From NCBI GenBank assembly GCA_903930515.1, contig CAIYYW010000268.1:1-17998 (forward strand): a stretch of 17,998 nt of DNA, written 5' to 3'. The position numbers were made by a program, and so were the translations under genes. Positions within the stretch are counted from its first letter, which is position 1. Each line of letters opens with the position of its first letter. This document shows, piece by piece, positions 6,874-15,223 of the stretch. Under the pieces are notes generated by a model. That model had not been told where the DNA came from. It ran no database searches and saw nothing but the letters and a program-made list of their open reading frames with translations. Source of the stretch: an uncultured delta proteobacterium. Its GTDB lineage: Bacteria > RBG-13-61-14 > DRUE01.

Positions 6874-7422
6874 ATGAAATGCGCGCTCCATATTCATACC
6901 AATATGTCCGACGGATTCCATCCGCCCGAGGAGATGGTTCAGAGCTATCTCGAGCAGGGATTCGCCTGCGTCGCCGTAACCGATCATCAGTTTCTGGCCA
7001 AGCCGGATTACTATCATCGCCTGCAACTATTGACCCGAAGCTTCTCCGGACAAATAATGGTCCTGCCCGGGATCGAAATTGATTACCAGCCCTGGAACTA
7101 TCATCACCTGCTCAAGATCCAGGGCCGAAAAGAATCCCTCCATATCCTCTGTCATCCCCGCGCCTATTGCCTCACTCCCGAACAAGTGAAAGCCCGGATT
7201 GAAAGCGTCCCTTTCGTAGTGGACGCCATTGAAATCACCCATCGCGGGTTTTACACCCCGGAATACAATCTCCCCGAGATCAAGCTCCCCAAGGTCGCCA
7301 CCGACGACGCCCACGAACTCTATGACATCGCCCGCGCCTGGATTGAAACCGAAACATTCTCCGATCCCGACCGGCTCTTCCGGGCGATCAAAGCCGGAGA
7401 ATTCACCGTCAAATTCGCCTGA
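6874..7422 (+). CDS. PHP-domain metal-dependent phosphoesterase, short form
   Basis: This 182-aa protein carries the PHP metal site: HIHTNMSDG with H6 and H8 plus D13, VTDHQF with D37 and H38, GIEID with E68, CHP with H94, and TDDAHEL with D144, D145 and H147. PHP proteins hydrolyse phosphoesters using two or three metal ions, and substrates range from histidinol phosphate to nucleotides and phosphotyrosine. No signal peptide, so cytoplasmic. It is shorter than most stand-alone members (about 220-290 aa) and does not look like the CpsB/YwqE tyrosine phosphatases, despite following the export gene by only 29 bp. There is no good ribosome site (GGAG is 13 nt away). Cluster membership suggests a link to polysaccharide metabolism, but this is inference. 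Confidence 0.82.
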   Translation: MKCALHIHTNMSDGFHPPEEMVQSYLEQGFACVAVTDHQFLAKPDYYHRLQLLTRSFSGQIMVLPGIEIDYQPWNYHHLLKIQGRKESLHILCHPRAYCLTPEQVKARIESVPFVVDAIEITHRGFYTPEYNLPEIKLPKVATDDAHELYDIARAWIETETFSDPDRLFRAIKAGEFTVKFA

Positions 7423-7440
7423 TTTTTCTTTCACTCTGCG

Positions 7441-7459
7441 AGCGACTTTAGTCGCGACT
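7441..7459. terminator. Overlapping short palindromes between convergent genes, possible weak terminator
   Basis: GCGACT/AGTCGC (7442-7447 and 7450-7455) and the overlapping palindrome AGTCGCGACT (7450-7459) lie between the convergent PHP and GH106-like genes. Neither strand has a proper U-tract right after the stem, so termination is only a guess from position. Confidence 0.25.
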
Positions 7460-7467
7460 ATCAGCTT

Positions 7468-10400
7468 TTATAATTCATTCCTGCTCTTGGAAAACCGATA
7501 AAAGGGCAAAATCATCACCGGTCCGAACAACCCCGACGGCTCGGGCGCGCTCAACAGGTTGGCCGCGGTATTGGAAACGATCCACTCAATCCGATTCTTT
7601 CCCGCCTCAACCAAATCCCGGATCGGGAACTGGTAGGGCGGTCCGAACCTCCTCCCCGCACTTTTGCCGTTCACTAAAACTTCCACCTGCTCCCGGACCT
7701 CCCCGCAATCCAGCAGGAGATAAAAGTCCAGGTATTCCCCGGGAATTTCCAGATCGGCCTGGTATTTGAATTTGCCCGAATAATGCGGGTACCCCAGCTC
7801 CCGCAGGTCTCCGGCCGGCTTGATGGTTTCCCGCGACTTCAGGATTTGCCTTTTACCCAGTTCAAATTCGCCCCGCAACACCAGCGGCTCAATGCTATGG
7901 AAGCTCGGATACAGGCTGGCAAAATCCGGCATCTCGCTCCGGAACGACAGATGATTTTTCCCGAGCTTCACATATTGCCCGATCTCCATCGCCAGGTTGG
8001 CGCGATCCCAGACCAGGACCGGCTTAGGATCCAGCTCCACTCTCCGGCCGTTGATTAGAATCTCCACCGGCTTTCCTAAATCCTCCCACACCAGCTCCAG
8101 TTTGGCCGGGACCGATTCCAGCCGGAAATTAGCGCGCGCCTCGTAATACGCCCCGGCCGGGGGATAGACCTTGAACTCGGTCCGCAGGGGCAGATAGTCC
8201 GCAAACCGGAACAGAAGATCAATTGCCTGATACAGGCCCCGCTCGCGGAGCGGCATCCCCAGCAATCTGGACACCCGATCCATTTCTTGCTCCAACTCCC
8301 CGAAACCTGAATAGATCAGGCCGCGATAGCGGGATTCCGACCGGAGGAAAACATTCAAAAGCCCGAGCAGCGGCTTTAAAAAATAGATCAGAGCGCGGGT
8401 GCGTCCGGAAAAAAAGAATTCCTGCTTCATCTCTGACCAGGGTCGGCTCCCGGCGCGCTTGGTCAGCACGGAAAAAGGCCCGAGCCGGAACAGGTTGGGG
8501 CCGAGGGGCTGGAAGGAAAACGGTCCGGGAATGGGAATGGGGGGAAGCGGACTCAACTTGGATTCCAGCTTGAGTTCTTGATCCCCGGTCTTGAGCCGGG
8601 GCTTATCCTCCGGATAAAAACCGGAAATCTTTTGATCGTCAAATTCCGTAATCACCAGGTCGGTCTCGGAAACCCAGGGCGGATCAATCCGGTCGGACGC
8701 GATCAGGATCAGCGATTCCAGCGGCTCCAGGTCAATTTGAAAAGAAATCCCGTTTCTTTCCCGCGTGAACGGCAATTTATTGAATCCACCCGAGGACGGG
8801 CAAAAAATTTCCACCCCCTTCTTATCCGTGCGCAGGAACCCGCGCACCCGGAACCGCGCCATTTGCAGGTTGGCGAGAAAGAAAGCCTCATCCTCTCCGA
8901 TCTTTCGCTTCTGCGCGATCACCTTGAGCGGCTCAGTCGTATTCAGGCTTAAGACCGGGGGAAGGACCCGGGCCAGCGCCTCAATCGCCGGAATTACCGC
9001 ATTCTCCGGCTCGGCAAAAATTTTCACCTGATCCTTGAACCCCAGAATCCGGTCCCGCCATTCCCCGGTCTCGGCTCCGCCCTGGTCAAAAAGCGGGAGC
9101 GGCCCCAGGAAAATGGCCTTGCCCCCGGAGCGGACCAAATTTTCAATCAACTCCATCGCTGCTTTAGAGATCACCTTGATTGAGGGGACCATCAACAATT
9201 CAAAACCCTCGGCTCCGGCAAAAATTTTCCCCTGATCCGCCCGGACTTTTCCCTCCCCGATCGTCTCTTCAAAAATGAACTCAAAATCCCGCTGCGCCTC
9301 CAGCAAATCCCGGCACAGGTTCTCAATCTGGTCCGAAAGTCGGAAAAGCTCTTCGTCCTGGAATCCCCTTCCCCGGGATAAAGCCTGGAATTCCGAGCGG
9401 GGAATCAGAACCGCCAGCTCCGGCTGATGCTCTCCCTGGGAAAGGAGCCAGGAGACGCACGCGACATATCTTGAGAATTCCGGGTAATACTCCCACCAAG
9501 GCTCCTGCCAGAAATGACTGGGCGGAAAATCGCGCTTGCGCAGGCCCTTGATTGAAAGCAGGCTTTGATGCGGGTTGATGAAATTGATCCCCATTCCGAA
9601 CAGCCAGTCAACCGTTTGCTTGAACCGCCATAACGGCATCTGCCAGCCGGCCCCTCCCCCGGTTTCGCATAAGACCCGTTTCCGGCCCGAAAGATGCGCG
9701 ATGGAACTCACCGCCTTGGCCGAAAAATTCGGAGCCTCCATATTGGAGAGACCCCCGTTCAATCCGTCTCCCACATTGAGCGCGTCCATCCCCGGCATCT
9801 CCATCGCGGAAAGATGATCAGCAATGCCGCCGTGGTTCACCGCCAGCTGGCTGATCCGTTCCTCCATCCCCAGATGGCCGGTAAAGATCAAATTATGCGC
9901 AACGCACCACCCCGAAAGCTGACTATAAAACCCCTCCCGCATCAGTCGCTCCGCCAGCCCATAAAACTGGACCCGGAATTTGATGTAATTTCCCCGATCC
10001 AGGGTCAGGAGGTAAAGATGCGGGATCGGGTCATAACCGTATTCCTTTTCAAATCTGCGCGCGAAATCCGCGCTCCAGGGAAAGCCGTTATAGTTTTGCG
10101 GCTCGTCCGTAAAAATTCCCGGAATGGTCCTGCCGAAATGCTCCGAGAATCTTTTCGCGTATTGATCATAAGTCATTTCAATAAAAGCCTTGGTCGCCCC
10201 CGGGTTCATCAGGTCAAGGTAGCCCGGCTCCGGGTTGACCCAGTTCGCGCAGGAATTGACAAACATCCGGTCCCGGCACTCGGCCTGATAAAAGATCAGG
10301 ACGGGGGTGGTCAGACGCGGAATCCGGACCTGATTCCCGGCGGAAATGTTTTCCAGCAGTTCAACCCCTTCCCCCACTGAAAAAACCGACACCGCCTCTC

Positions 10401-10791
10401 CCGGCAATTCCAAGTATCGGCCTTTGCTCGGTTTTTTTACCATCAGCCAGTCCAGATACTTCTGCCGGTATTCCGGATGAGCGGACAACAGCTTCCCGCC
10501 CGCAACCCCGCTCGGCCAGTTGTATTCGTCATAGAGCCAAGCCTTCAAGCCCAGCTTTGCGCAAGTCTCTATCGCCAGTCCGATTTTCCCGAAAAACTCT
10601 TCGCTCAGGTATTCTATTTCCAGCCCGGTCCGGGGATGAAGGAATACCCCGGCCATCCCCGCCTTCGCCATCTCCTCCAAAGCCCATTCCAAATCCTCCG
10701 GCTTCAAATCTGAATTCAAAGCGAAAAATGGCGTCGGCCCGTATTCCCGGGGAGGGTCCAGCAAATTCCGTTTGAGCAGATCAATAGGCAT
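7468..10791 (-). CDS. GH106-like glycoside hydrolase without signal peptide
   Basis: This 1107-aa protein matches the glycosyl hydrolase 106 (alpha-L-rhamnosidase-like) layout. The N-terminal TIM-barrel start is seen in ALEEMAKAGMAGVFLHPRTG (37-56), then LGLKAWLYDEYNWPSGVAGG (80-99). GIFTDEP (225-231, E230) and RKRVLCETGGGAGW (370-383, E376) carry the likely catalytic glutamates. Residues about 450-670 have a glutamine-amidotransferase-like fold region, and a C-terminal galactose-binding-like sandwich (about 1000-1095) contains VLVNGKSAGRRFGPP and SGLFGPVMI. Known GH106 enzymes remove rhamnose from plant or bacterial polysaccharides and are usually exported. This one begins MPIDLLKRNLL with no signal peptide and so appears cytoplasmic. 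No ribosome site precedes the ATG; a promoter is placed so that transcription begins at the ATG itself. No sugar transporters are adjacent. Substrate is unknown. Confidence 0.82.
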   Translation of the reverse strand: MPIDLLKRNLLDPPREYGPTPFFALNSDLKPEDLEWALEEMAKAGMAGVFLHPRTGLEIEYLSEEFFGKIGLAIETCAKLGLKAWLYDEYNWPSGVAGGKLLSAHPEYRQKYLDWLMVKKPSKGRYLELPGEAVSVFSVGEGVELLENISAGNQVRIPRLTTPVLIFYQAECRDRMFVNSCANWVNPEPGYLDLMNPGATKAFIEMTYDQYAKRFSEHFGRTIPGIFTDEPQNYNGFPWSADFARRFEKEYGYDPIPHLYLLTLDRGNYIKFRVQFYGLAERLMREGFYSQLSGWCVAHNLIFTGHLGMEERISQLAVNHGGIADHLSAMEMPGMDALNVGDGLNGGLSNMEAPNFSAKAVSSIAHLSGRKRVLCETGGGAGWQMPLWRFKQTVDWLFGMGINFINPHQSLLSIKGLRKRDFPPSHFWQEPWWEYYPEFSRYVACVSWLLSQGEHQPELAVLIPRSEFQALSRGRGFQDEELFRLSDQIENLCRDLLEAQRDFEFIFEETIGEGKVRADQGKIFAGAEGFELLMVPSIKVISKAAMELIENLVRSGGKAIFLGPLPLFDQGGAETGEWRDRILGFKDQVKIFAEPENAVIPAIEALARVLPPVLSLNTTEPLKVIAQKRKIGEDEAFFLANLQMARFRVRGFLRTDKKGVEIFCPSSGGFNKLPFTRERNGISFQIDLEPLESLILIASDRIDPPWVSETDLVITEFDDQKISGFYPEDKPRLKTGDQELKLESKLSPLPPIPIPGPFSFQPLGPNLFRLGPFSVLTKRAGSRPWSEMKQEFFFSGRTRALIYFLKPLLGLLNVFLRSESRYRGLIYSGFGELEQEMDRVSRLLGMPLRERGLYQAIDLLFRFADYLPLRTEFKVYPPAGAYYEARANFRLESVPAKLELVWEDLGKPVEILINGRRVELDPKPVLVWDRANLAMEIGQYVKLGKNHLSFRSEMPDFASLYPSFHSIEPLVLRGEFELGKRQILKSRETIKPAGDLRELGYPHYSGKFKYQADLEIPGEYLDFYLLLDCGEVREQVEVLVNGKSAGRRFGPPYQFPIRDLVEAGKNRIEWIVSNTAANLLSAPEPSGLFGPVMILPFYRFSKSRNEL

Positions 10792-10798
10792 CGCTTAG

Positions 10799-10827
10799 AA
10801 TAAACTTTCAGTTGAGGAAATTGTCAA
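10799..10827 (-). promoter_or_regulatory. Putative promoter of the GH106-like gene giving a leaderless mRNA
   Basis: On the minus strand TTGACA (10822-10827, perfect) is followed by a 17-bp spacer and TTTATT (10799-10804, 4/6). Only 7 nt separate the -10 element from the ATG at 10791, so transcription would begin at or one base before the start codon. This agrees with the absence of a Shine-Dalgarno site. Confidence 0.55.
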
Positions 10828-10887
10828 GTGAGATGAATTCCTTGAATGGCGCGAGAGGATTGCAAGTCGGGTTGTCGCGATCATAAA

Positions 10888-10908
10888 GATTGTAAATCAG
10901 ACAAATCC
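10888..10908. promoter_or_regulatory. Imperfect inverted repeat upstream of the cNMP-binding gene, possible operator
   Basis: GATTGT and ACAAATC flank a 7-nt centre, giving the symmetric core TTGT-N7-ACAA (10890-10904). It coincides with the putative -35 element (TTGTAA). A regulator bound here would block that promoter. Confidence 0.3.
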
Positions 10909-10917
10909 TGATAAGAT
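10890..10917 (+). promoter_or_regulatory. Putative promoter of the cNMP-binding gene
   Basis: TTGTAA (10890-10895, 4/6), a 16-bp spacer and TAAGAT (10912-10917, 4/6) predict a start near 10924, leaving about 3 nt before the ATG at 10927. No Shine-Dalgarno sequence is present, in keeping with an almost leaderless mRNA. Both hexamers are moderate matches. Confidence 0.4.
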
Positions 10918-10926
10918 AATAATAAG

Positions 10927-11397
10927 ATGTCTATCGATTTTGACTTGTTAAAAAAAACCGACTTGTTCAAAGGGTTGAGCAAAGAGGAACTGGGCAAGAT
11001 CACGGGGATTTCTGCGAAGGAAACCTTTGAGCCGGGCAAGGAGATTTTCGCCGATGGCGACAAGGGAGAAAAGTTTTACCTGATTTTGGACGGCAAGGTC
11101 CGGATCAGCAAGAAGATCCAGGGGGTTGGCGAGGAAGCGCTGGCGATTTTGGAAAAAGGACATTATTTCGGGGAGATGAGCCTGATTGACTCTGCCCCCC
11201 GGAGCGCGTACGCGATCGCGAACACCGCGGTTGATTTGATGGTGATTGACAAGGACGATTTCGGCAAGCTCCTGGAGGTGGACAAGGATTTGGCGTATAA
11301 ATTGCTCTGGAGCTTTGTCCGGACCCTTTCGGCGCGGCTCCGGGAGACCAACGAGAAGATCAAGGGATTTTTCGTGATGACCGGTCCTTTTAAATAA
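10927..11397 (+). CDS. Stand-alone cyclic-nucleotide-binding domain protein
   Basis: This 156-aa protein is a single cNMP-binding domain of the CRP/PKA-regulatory type. It opens with LLKKTDLFKGLSKEEL (7-22), followed by FEPGKEIFADGDKGEKFYLILDGKVRI (34-60 region) and the phosphate-binding cassette YFGEMSLIDSAPRSAYA (80-96). Glu83 and Arg92, which hold the ribose and cyclic phosphate in family members, are present, so nucleotide binding is plausible. A C-terminal helix (about 118-146) follows, but no helix-turn-helix, so it is not a DNA-binding regulator by itself. It is probably a cytoplasmic sensor acting on a partner. It lies 42 bp upstream of the two chelatase-type AAA+ genes on the same strand, which makes them candidate partners (inference). 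Confidence 0.88.
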   Translation: MSIDFDLLKKTDLFKGLSKEELGKITGISAKETFEPGKEIFADGDKGEKFYLILDGKVRISKKIQGVGEEALAILEKGHYFGEMSLIDSAPRSAYAIANTAVDLMVIDKDDFGKLLEVDKDLAYKLLWSFVRTLSARLRETNEKIKGFFVMTGPFK

Positions 11398-11439
11398 AGT
11401 AGTGAAGAACAAATCAGAGCGCGGTTTTAGGAGTCGGAG

Positions 11440-12495
11440 ATGAGAGATTGGAAAGTCTTTCCCTTCAGCGCGATCGTAGGCCAGGACAAGATGAAGCTGG
11501 GCCTGGCGCTCAACGCGATCAACCCCAAGCTGGGCGGAATCCTGATCCGGGGAGAAAAAGGCACGGCCAAGAGCACCGCGGTGCGCGCGCTCGCGGCCCT
11601 GCTCCCGGAGATAGAAGTGGTCAAGGGGTGCCGGTTCCGGTGCGACCCGAAGCTTGCGAGCAAGCTCTGCCCGGAATGTAATGCCCGGTTGGAAAAAGAT
11701 GGGAAGCTGGAAACCGAGAATTTGAAGATGCGGGTGGTGGACCTCCCGATCAATGCCACGGAAGACCGGGTGGTGGGCACGCTGGATTTGGAGCATGCGC
11801 TCAAAGAAGGCGAGAAGAGGTTTGAGCCGGGCGTGCTGGCGGAAGCGGCTCGGGGGATTTTGTATGTGGACGAGGTGAATTTGTTGGACGATCATATTGT
11901 GGATGTGCTTCTGGATTCCGCGGCGATGGGCGTGAACACGGTTGAGCGGGAAGGGGTAAGCTATTCTCATCCGGCGGAATTCATTTTGGTCGGCACCATG
12001 AACCCGGAGGAAGGGGAACTGAGGCCGCAGCTTCTGGACCGGTTCGGGTTGTGCGTGAATATCCAGACCATCCGGGACCAGGATCAGCGGGTGGAGATCA
12101 TCAGGCGCTGGTCCGAGTATGAGGATAATCCGGAGCAGTTCTCGCAAAAGTGGAAAGAAGAGGACGGGAAATTGGGGGCGCGGATAGAAGCGGCCAAGAA
12201 AATTCTTCCGCAAGTGGAAATCAGCAAGGAGATGCTGTTCCGAATCGCCGGGATTTCCATCCTGCTCGCGGTTGACGGACACCGGTCCGATTTGGTGCTG
12301 ATGAAAGCGGCCAAGACTCGGGCGGCGTTTATGGGCAGGAAGGAAGTTCTGGAGGAGGATGTGGACGCCTGCATAGAGCCGGCGTTCGCGCACCGGATGC
12401 GGCGAAGGCCCTTTGAAGAAATTTCGTTTGATTCCAAGAAGATTGGGGAGATGATCGCCCGGCAGGAAAGCGAGCGGGCCGGCTCCAGATATTGA
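11440..12495 (+). CDS. Magnesium/cobalt chelatase-type AAA+ ATPase, ChlI/BchI-like
   Basis: This 351-aa AAA+ protein is of the ChlI/BchI class. It has [10 protein letters not shown] at the N-terminus, Walker [10 protein letters not shown] (38-46), Walker [11 protein letters not shown] (140-149, D144/E145), sensor-1 [19 protein letters not shown] (185-203) with its arginine, and sensor-2 GHRSD (280-284). An insertion after Walker A holds four cysteines (64, 68, 77, 80) in CxxxC...CxxC spacing, as in proteins annotated as putative cobaltochelatase subunits; it probably binds zinc or an Fe-S cluster. In chelatases such subunits form hexameric rings that power metal insertion by a ChlH or CobN subunit. 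Neither is in this window. AGGAG (11429-11433) lies 6 nt before the ATG. It ends 5 nt before the paralogous ChlI-VWA gene, and the two should be co-translated. Confidence 0.88.
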   Translation: MRDWKVFPFSAIVGQDKMKLGLALNAINPKLGGILIRGEKGTAKSTAVRALAALLPEIEVVKGCRFRCDPKLASKLCPECNARLEKDGKLETENLKMRVVDLPINATEDRVVGTLDLEHALKEGEKRFEPGVLAEAARGILYVDEVNLLDDHIVDVLLDSAAMGVNTVEREGVSYSHPAEFILVGTMNPEEGELRPQLLDRFGLCVNIQTIRDQDQRVEIIRRWSEYEDNPEQFSQKWKEEDGKLGARIEAAKKILPQVEISKEMLFRIAGISILLAVDGHRSDLVLMKAAKTRAAFMGRKEVLEEDVDACIEPAFAHRMRRRPFEEISFDSKKIGEMIARQESERAGSRY

Positions 12496-12500
12496 TCATT

Positions 12501-14576
12501 ATGGATCGCAAATATCGGCCGCCGGTATTTCCTTTCAGCGCCCTGGTGGGGCAGGACCTGCTCAAGATCGCCCTGCTCCTGAACGCGGTCAATCCCAAAT
12601 TGGCCGGGGTCCTGATCCGGGGAGACAAGGGCACGGCCAAGAGCACAGCCGTGCGCGGTCTGGCCAACCTCCTTCCCGAGATTGAAGAAGTATCGGATTG
12701 CCCGTTCCATTGCCATCCTTACAACCCTTCCCAAATGTGCGAGCGCTGCGCACAGCGGTTCGCGTCCGGGGAAAAAATTCCCACCCGGACCAGCCGGGTG
12801 CGGGTGGTTGACCTGCCCTTGAACGCCACCGAGGACCGGCTGGTTGGGAGCATAGATTTTGAGCACGCGCTCAAGACCGGCAGGAAAAAATTTCTGCCCG
12901 GGATTTTGGCCGAGGCCAACCGGGGTATTATTTACATTGACGAGGTGAACCTGCTGGAAGACCACCTGGTGGACATCCTGCTGGATACCGCGGCTTCCGG
13001 GGTGAACCTGGCGGAGCGGGAGGGGATCAGCTTTTGTCATCCCGCGGAATATATTTTGATCGCCACGATGAACCCGGAAGAGGGGGACATCCGGCCTCAG
13101 TTTTTGGACCGGTTCGGACTGTGCGTGACCATCGCCGGCTTGAACGATCCGGCCTCCCGGGTGGAGATCGCCTTGCTCCGGGAGGAATTTGACCGGAACC
13201 CGGAATTGTTCCTGAACAGTTGGAAGCCGTCCGAGGATAAGCTCCGGGAAAGGATTATTCGGGCGCGGGAATTGCTCGGTCGGGTCGGGATCAGCCCGGC
13301 CCAGTTGCATCAGATCAGCAAGATTTCCCTCCACCATTTTGTGGCCGGGCATCGCTCGGACCTGTTGATGGAAAAAGCCAGCCGAACCATTGCCGCCTTG
13401 GAAGGACGGAGCCAGGTTATGGCAAGGGATATGGAATTGGCCGCGGAGCTGGTTTTGGCGCATCGGGCAAGGAACATCGCGGAGCCATCGCTGGAGAAAA
13501 GGCCCCAAGAGCAGAGCGAAGGTTCCGCCGAGAAGAATCCGAGCGAGGAAGGGAAAAACGCGGCTGAGGAAACCGGCCGGGAAAAATCATCCGGCGCCGG
13601 GGAACAGGGGGAGAGCGGGGATCAAAGCTCCACCGAGCGGTCTCCTCAATCCTATCCGGGGAATGCCGAGGATTTTTCCGGCAAAGGCCAGGCCCCCTCC
13701 CAGGACCAGGTGTTCAAGATCGGCCATCCCCTGTCCGTAACCACCCGCGACCTCCGCTTCGCCCGCGACACCCTGAAGCGGAACCAGAGCGGGAGAAGGA
13801 CCCGCACCCGCACCTCCAACCGAACCGGAAGATATGTGCGCGCCACCAGCCAAAGGCTCAACAACGACCTGGCCCTGGACGCCACCCTGCGAGCCAGCGC
13901 CCCGTATCAGAAGCGGCGTCCCAAGACCCATCTGGCGGTGAACATCCAGGAGCCGGACATAAGGGAAAAAATCCGGATGAAAAAAACTTCCAACCTGCTC
14001 TTGTTCGTAGTGGACGCCTCCGGCTCAATGGGCACCAAGTTGATGAGCGAGACCAAGGGCGCGATTTTCGCGCTGCTCTTGGAGGCATATCAAAAGCGGG
14101 ACCGGGTGGGCCTGATCGCGTTCCGGGGAATGAAGGCCGAGCTCCTGCTCCCGCCCACTAATTCCATTGAGCTGGCCAAGAAGCGCCTGGAGGAACTTCC
14201 GACCGGGGGCAAGACCCCGCTCGGGCACGGCCTGCTCACGGCGTATCAGACCCTGGACCGGGAGTTGAGACGGGAGCCGGATTTGCTCCCGATGCTGATC
14301 GTGGTCACGGACGGGAGGGCCAATGTGGGGCTGGACCGGGGAAAATATTATGAGGGTCCTCAGTTCGGGGAAATCTACCAGGAGATTTACGAGTTGTGCG
14401 GTTTGATCAAAAATAAGCAGAAGCTCCGGTCATTGGTGATTGACGCGGAAGAGAAACGGCTGGGGAGCTTCGGGAGGTCCAAAAAGCTGGCCCAGGCCCT
14501 GGAGGCCAAGTATGTGATTTTGGAGGAACTGGTGAAGGACGAGATTTTAAAAACCATTGAAAGCGAGCTGGGGTGA
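12501..14576 (+). CDS. Chelatase-type AAA+ and VWA fusion (ChlI-ChlD-like)
   Basis: This 691-aa protein joins an AAA+ module (about 9-330) to a von Willebrand A domain (about 497-685) through an acidic low-complexity linker (about 329-404, Glu/Ser/Gly-rich) and a basic Arg/Thr-rich stretch (about 418-475). Walker A is GDKGTAKST (41-49), Walker [11 protein letters not shown] (143-152), sensor-2 GHRSD (283-287). The four cysteines (67, 71, 80, 83) match the upstream paralogue. The VWA metal site is complete: DASGS (505-509), T572 in GGKTPLG, and D604 in [10 protein letters not shown]. The layout matches ChlD/BchD and cobaltochelatase-type fusions, where the VWA domain contacts the large catalytic subunit. 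The ATG at 12501 was preferred to the in-frame TTG at 12492 because it matches the paralogue's N-terminus; neither has a ribosome site, so coupling to the upstream gene is likely. Metal chelation remains unproven without a ChlH/CobN partner. Confidence 0.86.
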   Translation: MDRKYRPPVFPFSALVGQDLLKIALLLNAVNPKLAGVLIRGDKGTAKSTAVRGLANLLPEIEEVSDCPFHCHPYNPSQMCERCAQRFASGEKIPTRTSRVRVVDLPLNATEDRLVGSIDFEHALKTGRKKFLPGILAEANRGIIYIDEVNLLEDHLVDILLDTAASGVNLAEREGISFCHPAEYILIATMNPEEGDIRPQFLDRFGLCVTIAGLNDPASRVEIALLREEFDRNPELFLNSWKPSEDKLRERIIRARELLGRVGISPAQLHQISKISLHHFVAGHRSDLLMEKASRTIAALEGRSQVMARDMELAAELVLAHRARNIAEPSLEKRPQEQSEGSAEKNPSEEGKNAAEETGREKSSGAGEQGESGDQSSTERSPQSYPGNAEDFSGKGQAPSQDQVFKIGHPLSVTTRDLRFARDTLKRNQSGRRTRTRTSNRTGRYVRATSQRLNNDLALDATLRASAPYQKRRPKTHLAVNIQEPDIREKIRMKKTSNLLLFVVDASGSMGTKLMSETKGAIFALLLEAYQKRDRVGLIAFRGMKAELLLPPTNSIELAKKRLEELPTGGKTPLGHGLLTAYQTLDRELRREPDLLPMLIVVTDGRANVGLDRGKYYEGPQFGEIYQEIYELCGLIKNKQKLRSLVIDAEEKRLGSFGRSKKLAQALEAKYVILEELVKDEILKTIESELG

Positions 14577-14655
14577 AGGAGAGATCCTTTTGCGGGAAAC
14601 CATTCGGGCCTTTTTATTTCTAAATAAGAGCATAAAAACTTGAGGAGGGAATGGA

Positions 14656-15156
14656 ATGAAGATTATGGTTGAGAAGAAAAGCCTGCTGGAGCTAAAGGTG
14701 GACGCGATTGTGAATCCGGCGAACTCTTCGGGCAAGATGGGAGGGGGAGTGGCCGGGGCGATCAAGAAAATGGGCGGGGAGCAGATTGAAAAGGAAGCGA
14801 TGGCGCAGGCGCCGATCGCGGTGGGCGAGGCGGTCCTGACCAGCGCCGGCAAGTTGCTCTGCAAGCATGTGATCCACGCGCCCACGATGGAAAAGCCGGG
14901 GTCAAAGACCAATTCCGAGAAGGTTTTCCGGGCGGTGACCGCGGCGATTGAACTGGCGAAAAAGAAGAAGCTTAGGAGCCTGGGTTTTCCGGGAATGGGC
15001 GCCGGCGTGGGCAAGGTTGCTCCGGAAGAAGCGGCCAAAGCGATGATTGACGCGCTTAACAATTTCGCCGATAAAGAGATAGACTTGGTTTACCTGGTGG
15101 ATTTGGAGGACGGGATGGTGAAGGCTTTTCGGAAGATCCTGGAAGCCGCGGCCTGA
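14656..15156 (+). CDS. Macro-domain protein (ADP-ribose binding)
   Basis: This 166-aa protein is a single macro domain. VDAIVNPANSSGKMGGGVAGAI (15-36 region) supplies the Asp and Asn-Ala-Asn motif and the glycine loop, HVIHAPTM (71-78) forms a central strand, and LGFPGMGAGVGKVAPEEAA (109-127) is the phosphate loop. Such domains bind ADP-ribose or O-acetyl-ADP-ribose and many remove ADP-ribose from proteins or small molecules. D16 and N23 are where active de-ADP-ribosylases have their key residues, so activity is plausible. A strong GGAGG (14644-14648) 7 nt before the ATG at 14656 selects this start over the ATG at 14651, which opens only a two-codon frame. It lies 79 bp after the ChlI-VWA gene and 67 bp before ktrB. 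There is no toxin or ADP-ribosyltransferase next to it. Confidence 0.9.
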   Translation: MKIMVEKKSLLELKVDAIVNPANSSGKMGGGVAGAIKKMGGEQIEKEAMAQAPIAVGEAVLTSAGKLLCKHVIHAPTMEKPGSKTNSEKVFRAVTAAIELAKKKKLRSLGFPGMGAGVGKVAPEEAAKAMIDALNNFADKEIDLVYLVDLEDGMVKAFRKILEAAA

Positions 15157-15183
15157 CCGGAGCCGGAATTCAACGGTTTCCTT

Positions 15184-15211
15184 TTGACATCGTGTCCGGT
15201 TGTTATAACCT
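15184..15211 (+). promoter_or_regulatory. Putative promoter of the potassium uptake genes
   Basis: A perfect TTGACA (15184-15189) is followed by TATAAC (15204-15209, 5/6) at 14 bp, or TAACCT (15206-15211, 3/6) at 16 bp. Spacing is therefore not ideal either way. A start near 15216 would leave about 8 nt before the ATG at 15224, with no Shine-Dalgarno site. Confidence 0.4.
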
Positions 15212-15223
15212 GATTGAGCAAAA

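Noticed and set aside
9694-10380. Plus-strand open frame of 228 codons inside the GH106-like gene
   Set aside because: Antisense to conserved catalytic segments of the hydrolase; no ribosome site or recognisable domain.
10948-12393. Minus-strand open frame of 481 codons opposite the cNMP-binding and ChlI-like genes
   Set aside because: Antisense shadow: the plus strand holds two well-recognised families, and the minus translation is low-complexity Arg/Gln/His-rich with no domain.
12084-13508. Minus-strand open frame of 474 codons opposite the two AAA+ genes
   Set aside because: It spans the junction of two real plus-strand genes and has shadow composition; its apparent internal similarity reflects the tandem paralogues on the other strand.
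14577-14632. T-rich run after the ChlI-VWA gene as a terminator
   Set aside because: The sequence before the CCTTTTTATTT run forms no convincing stem (CGGG is repeated directly, not inverted).
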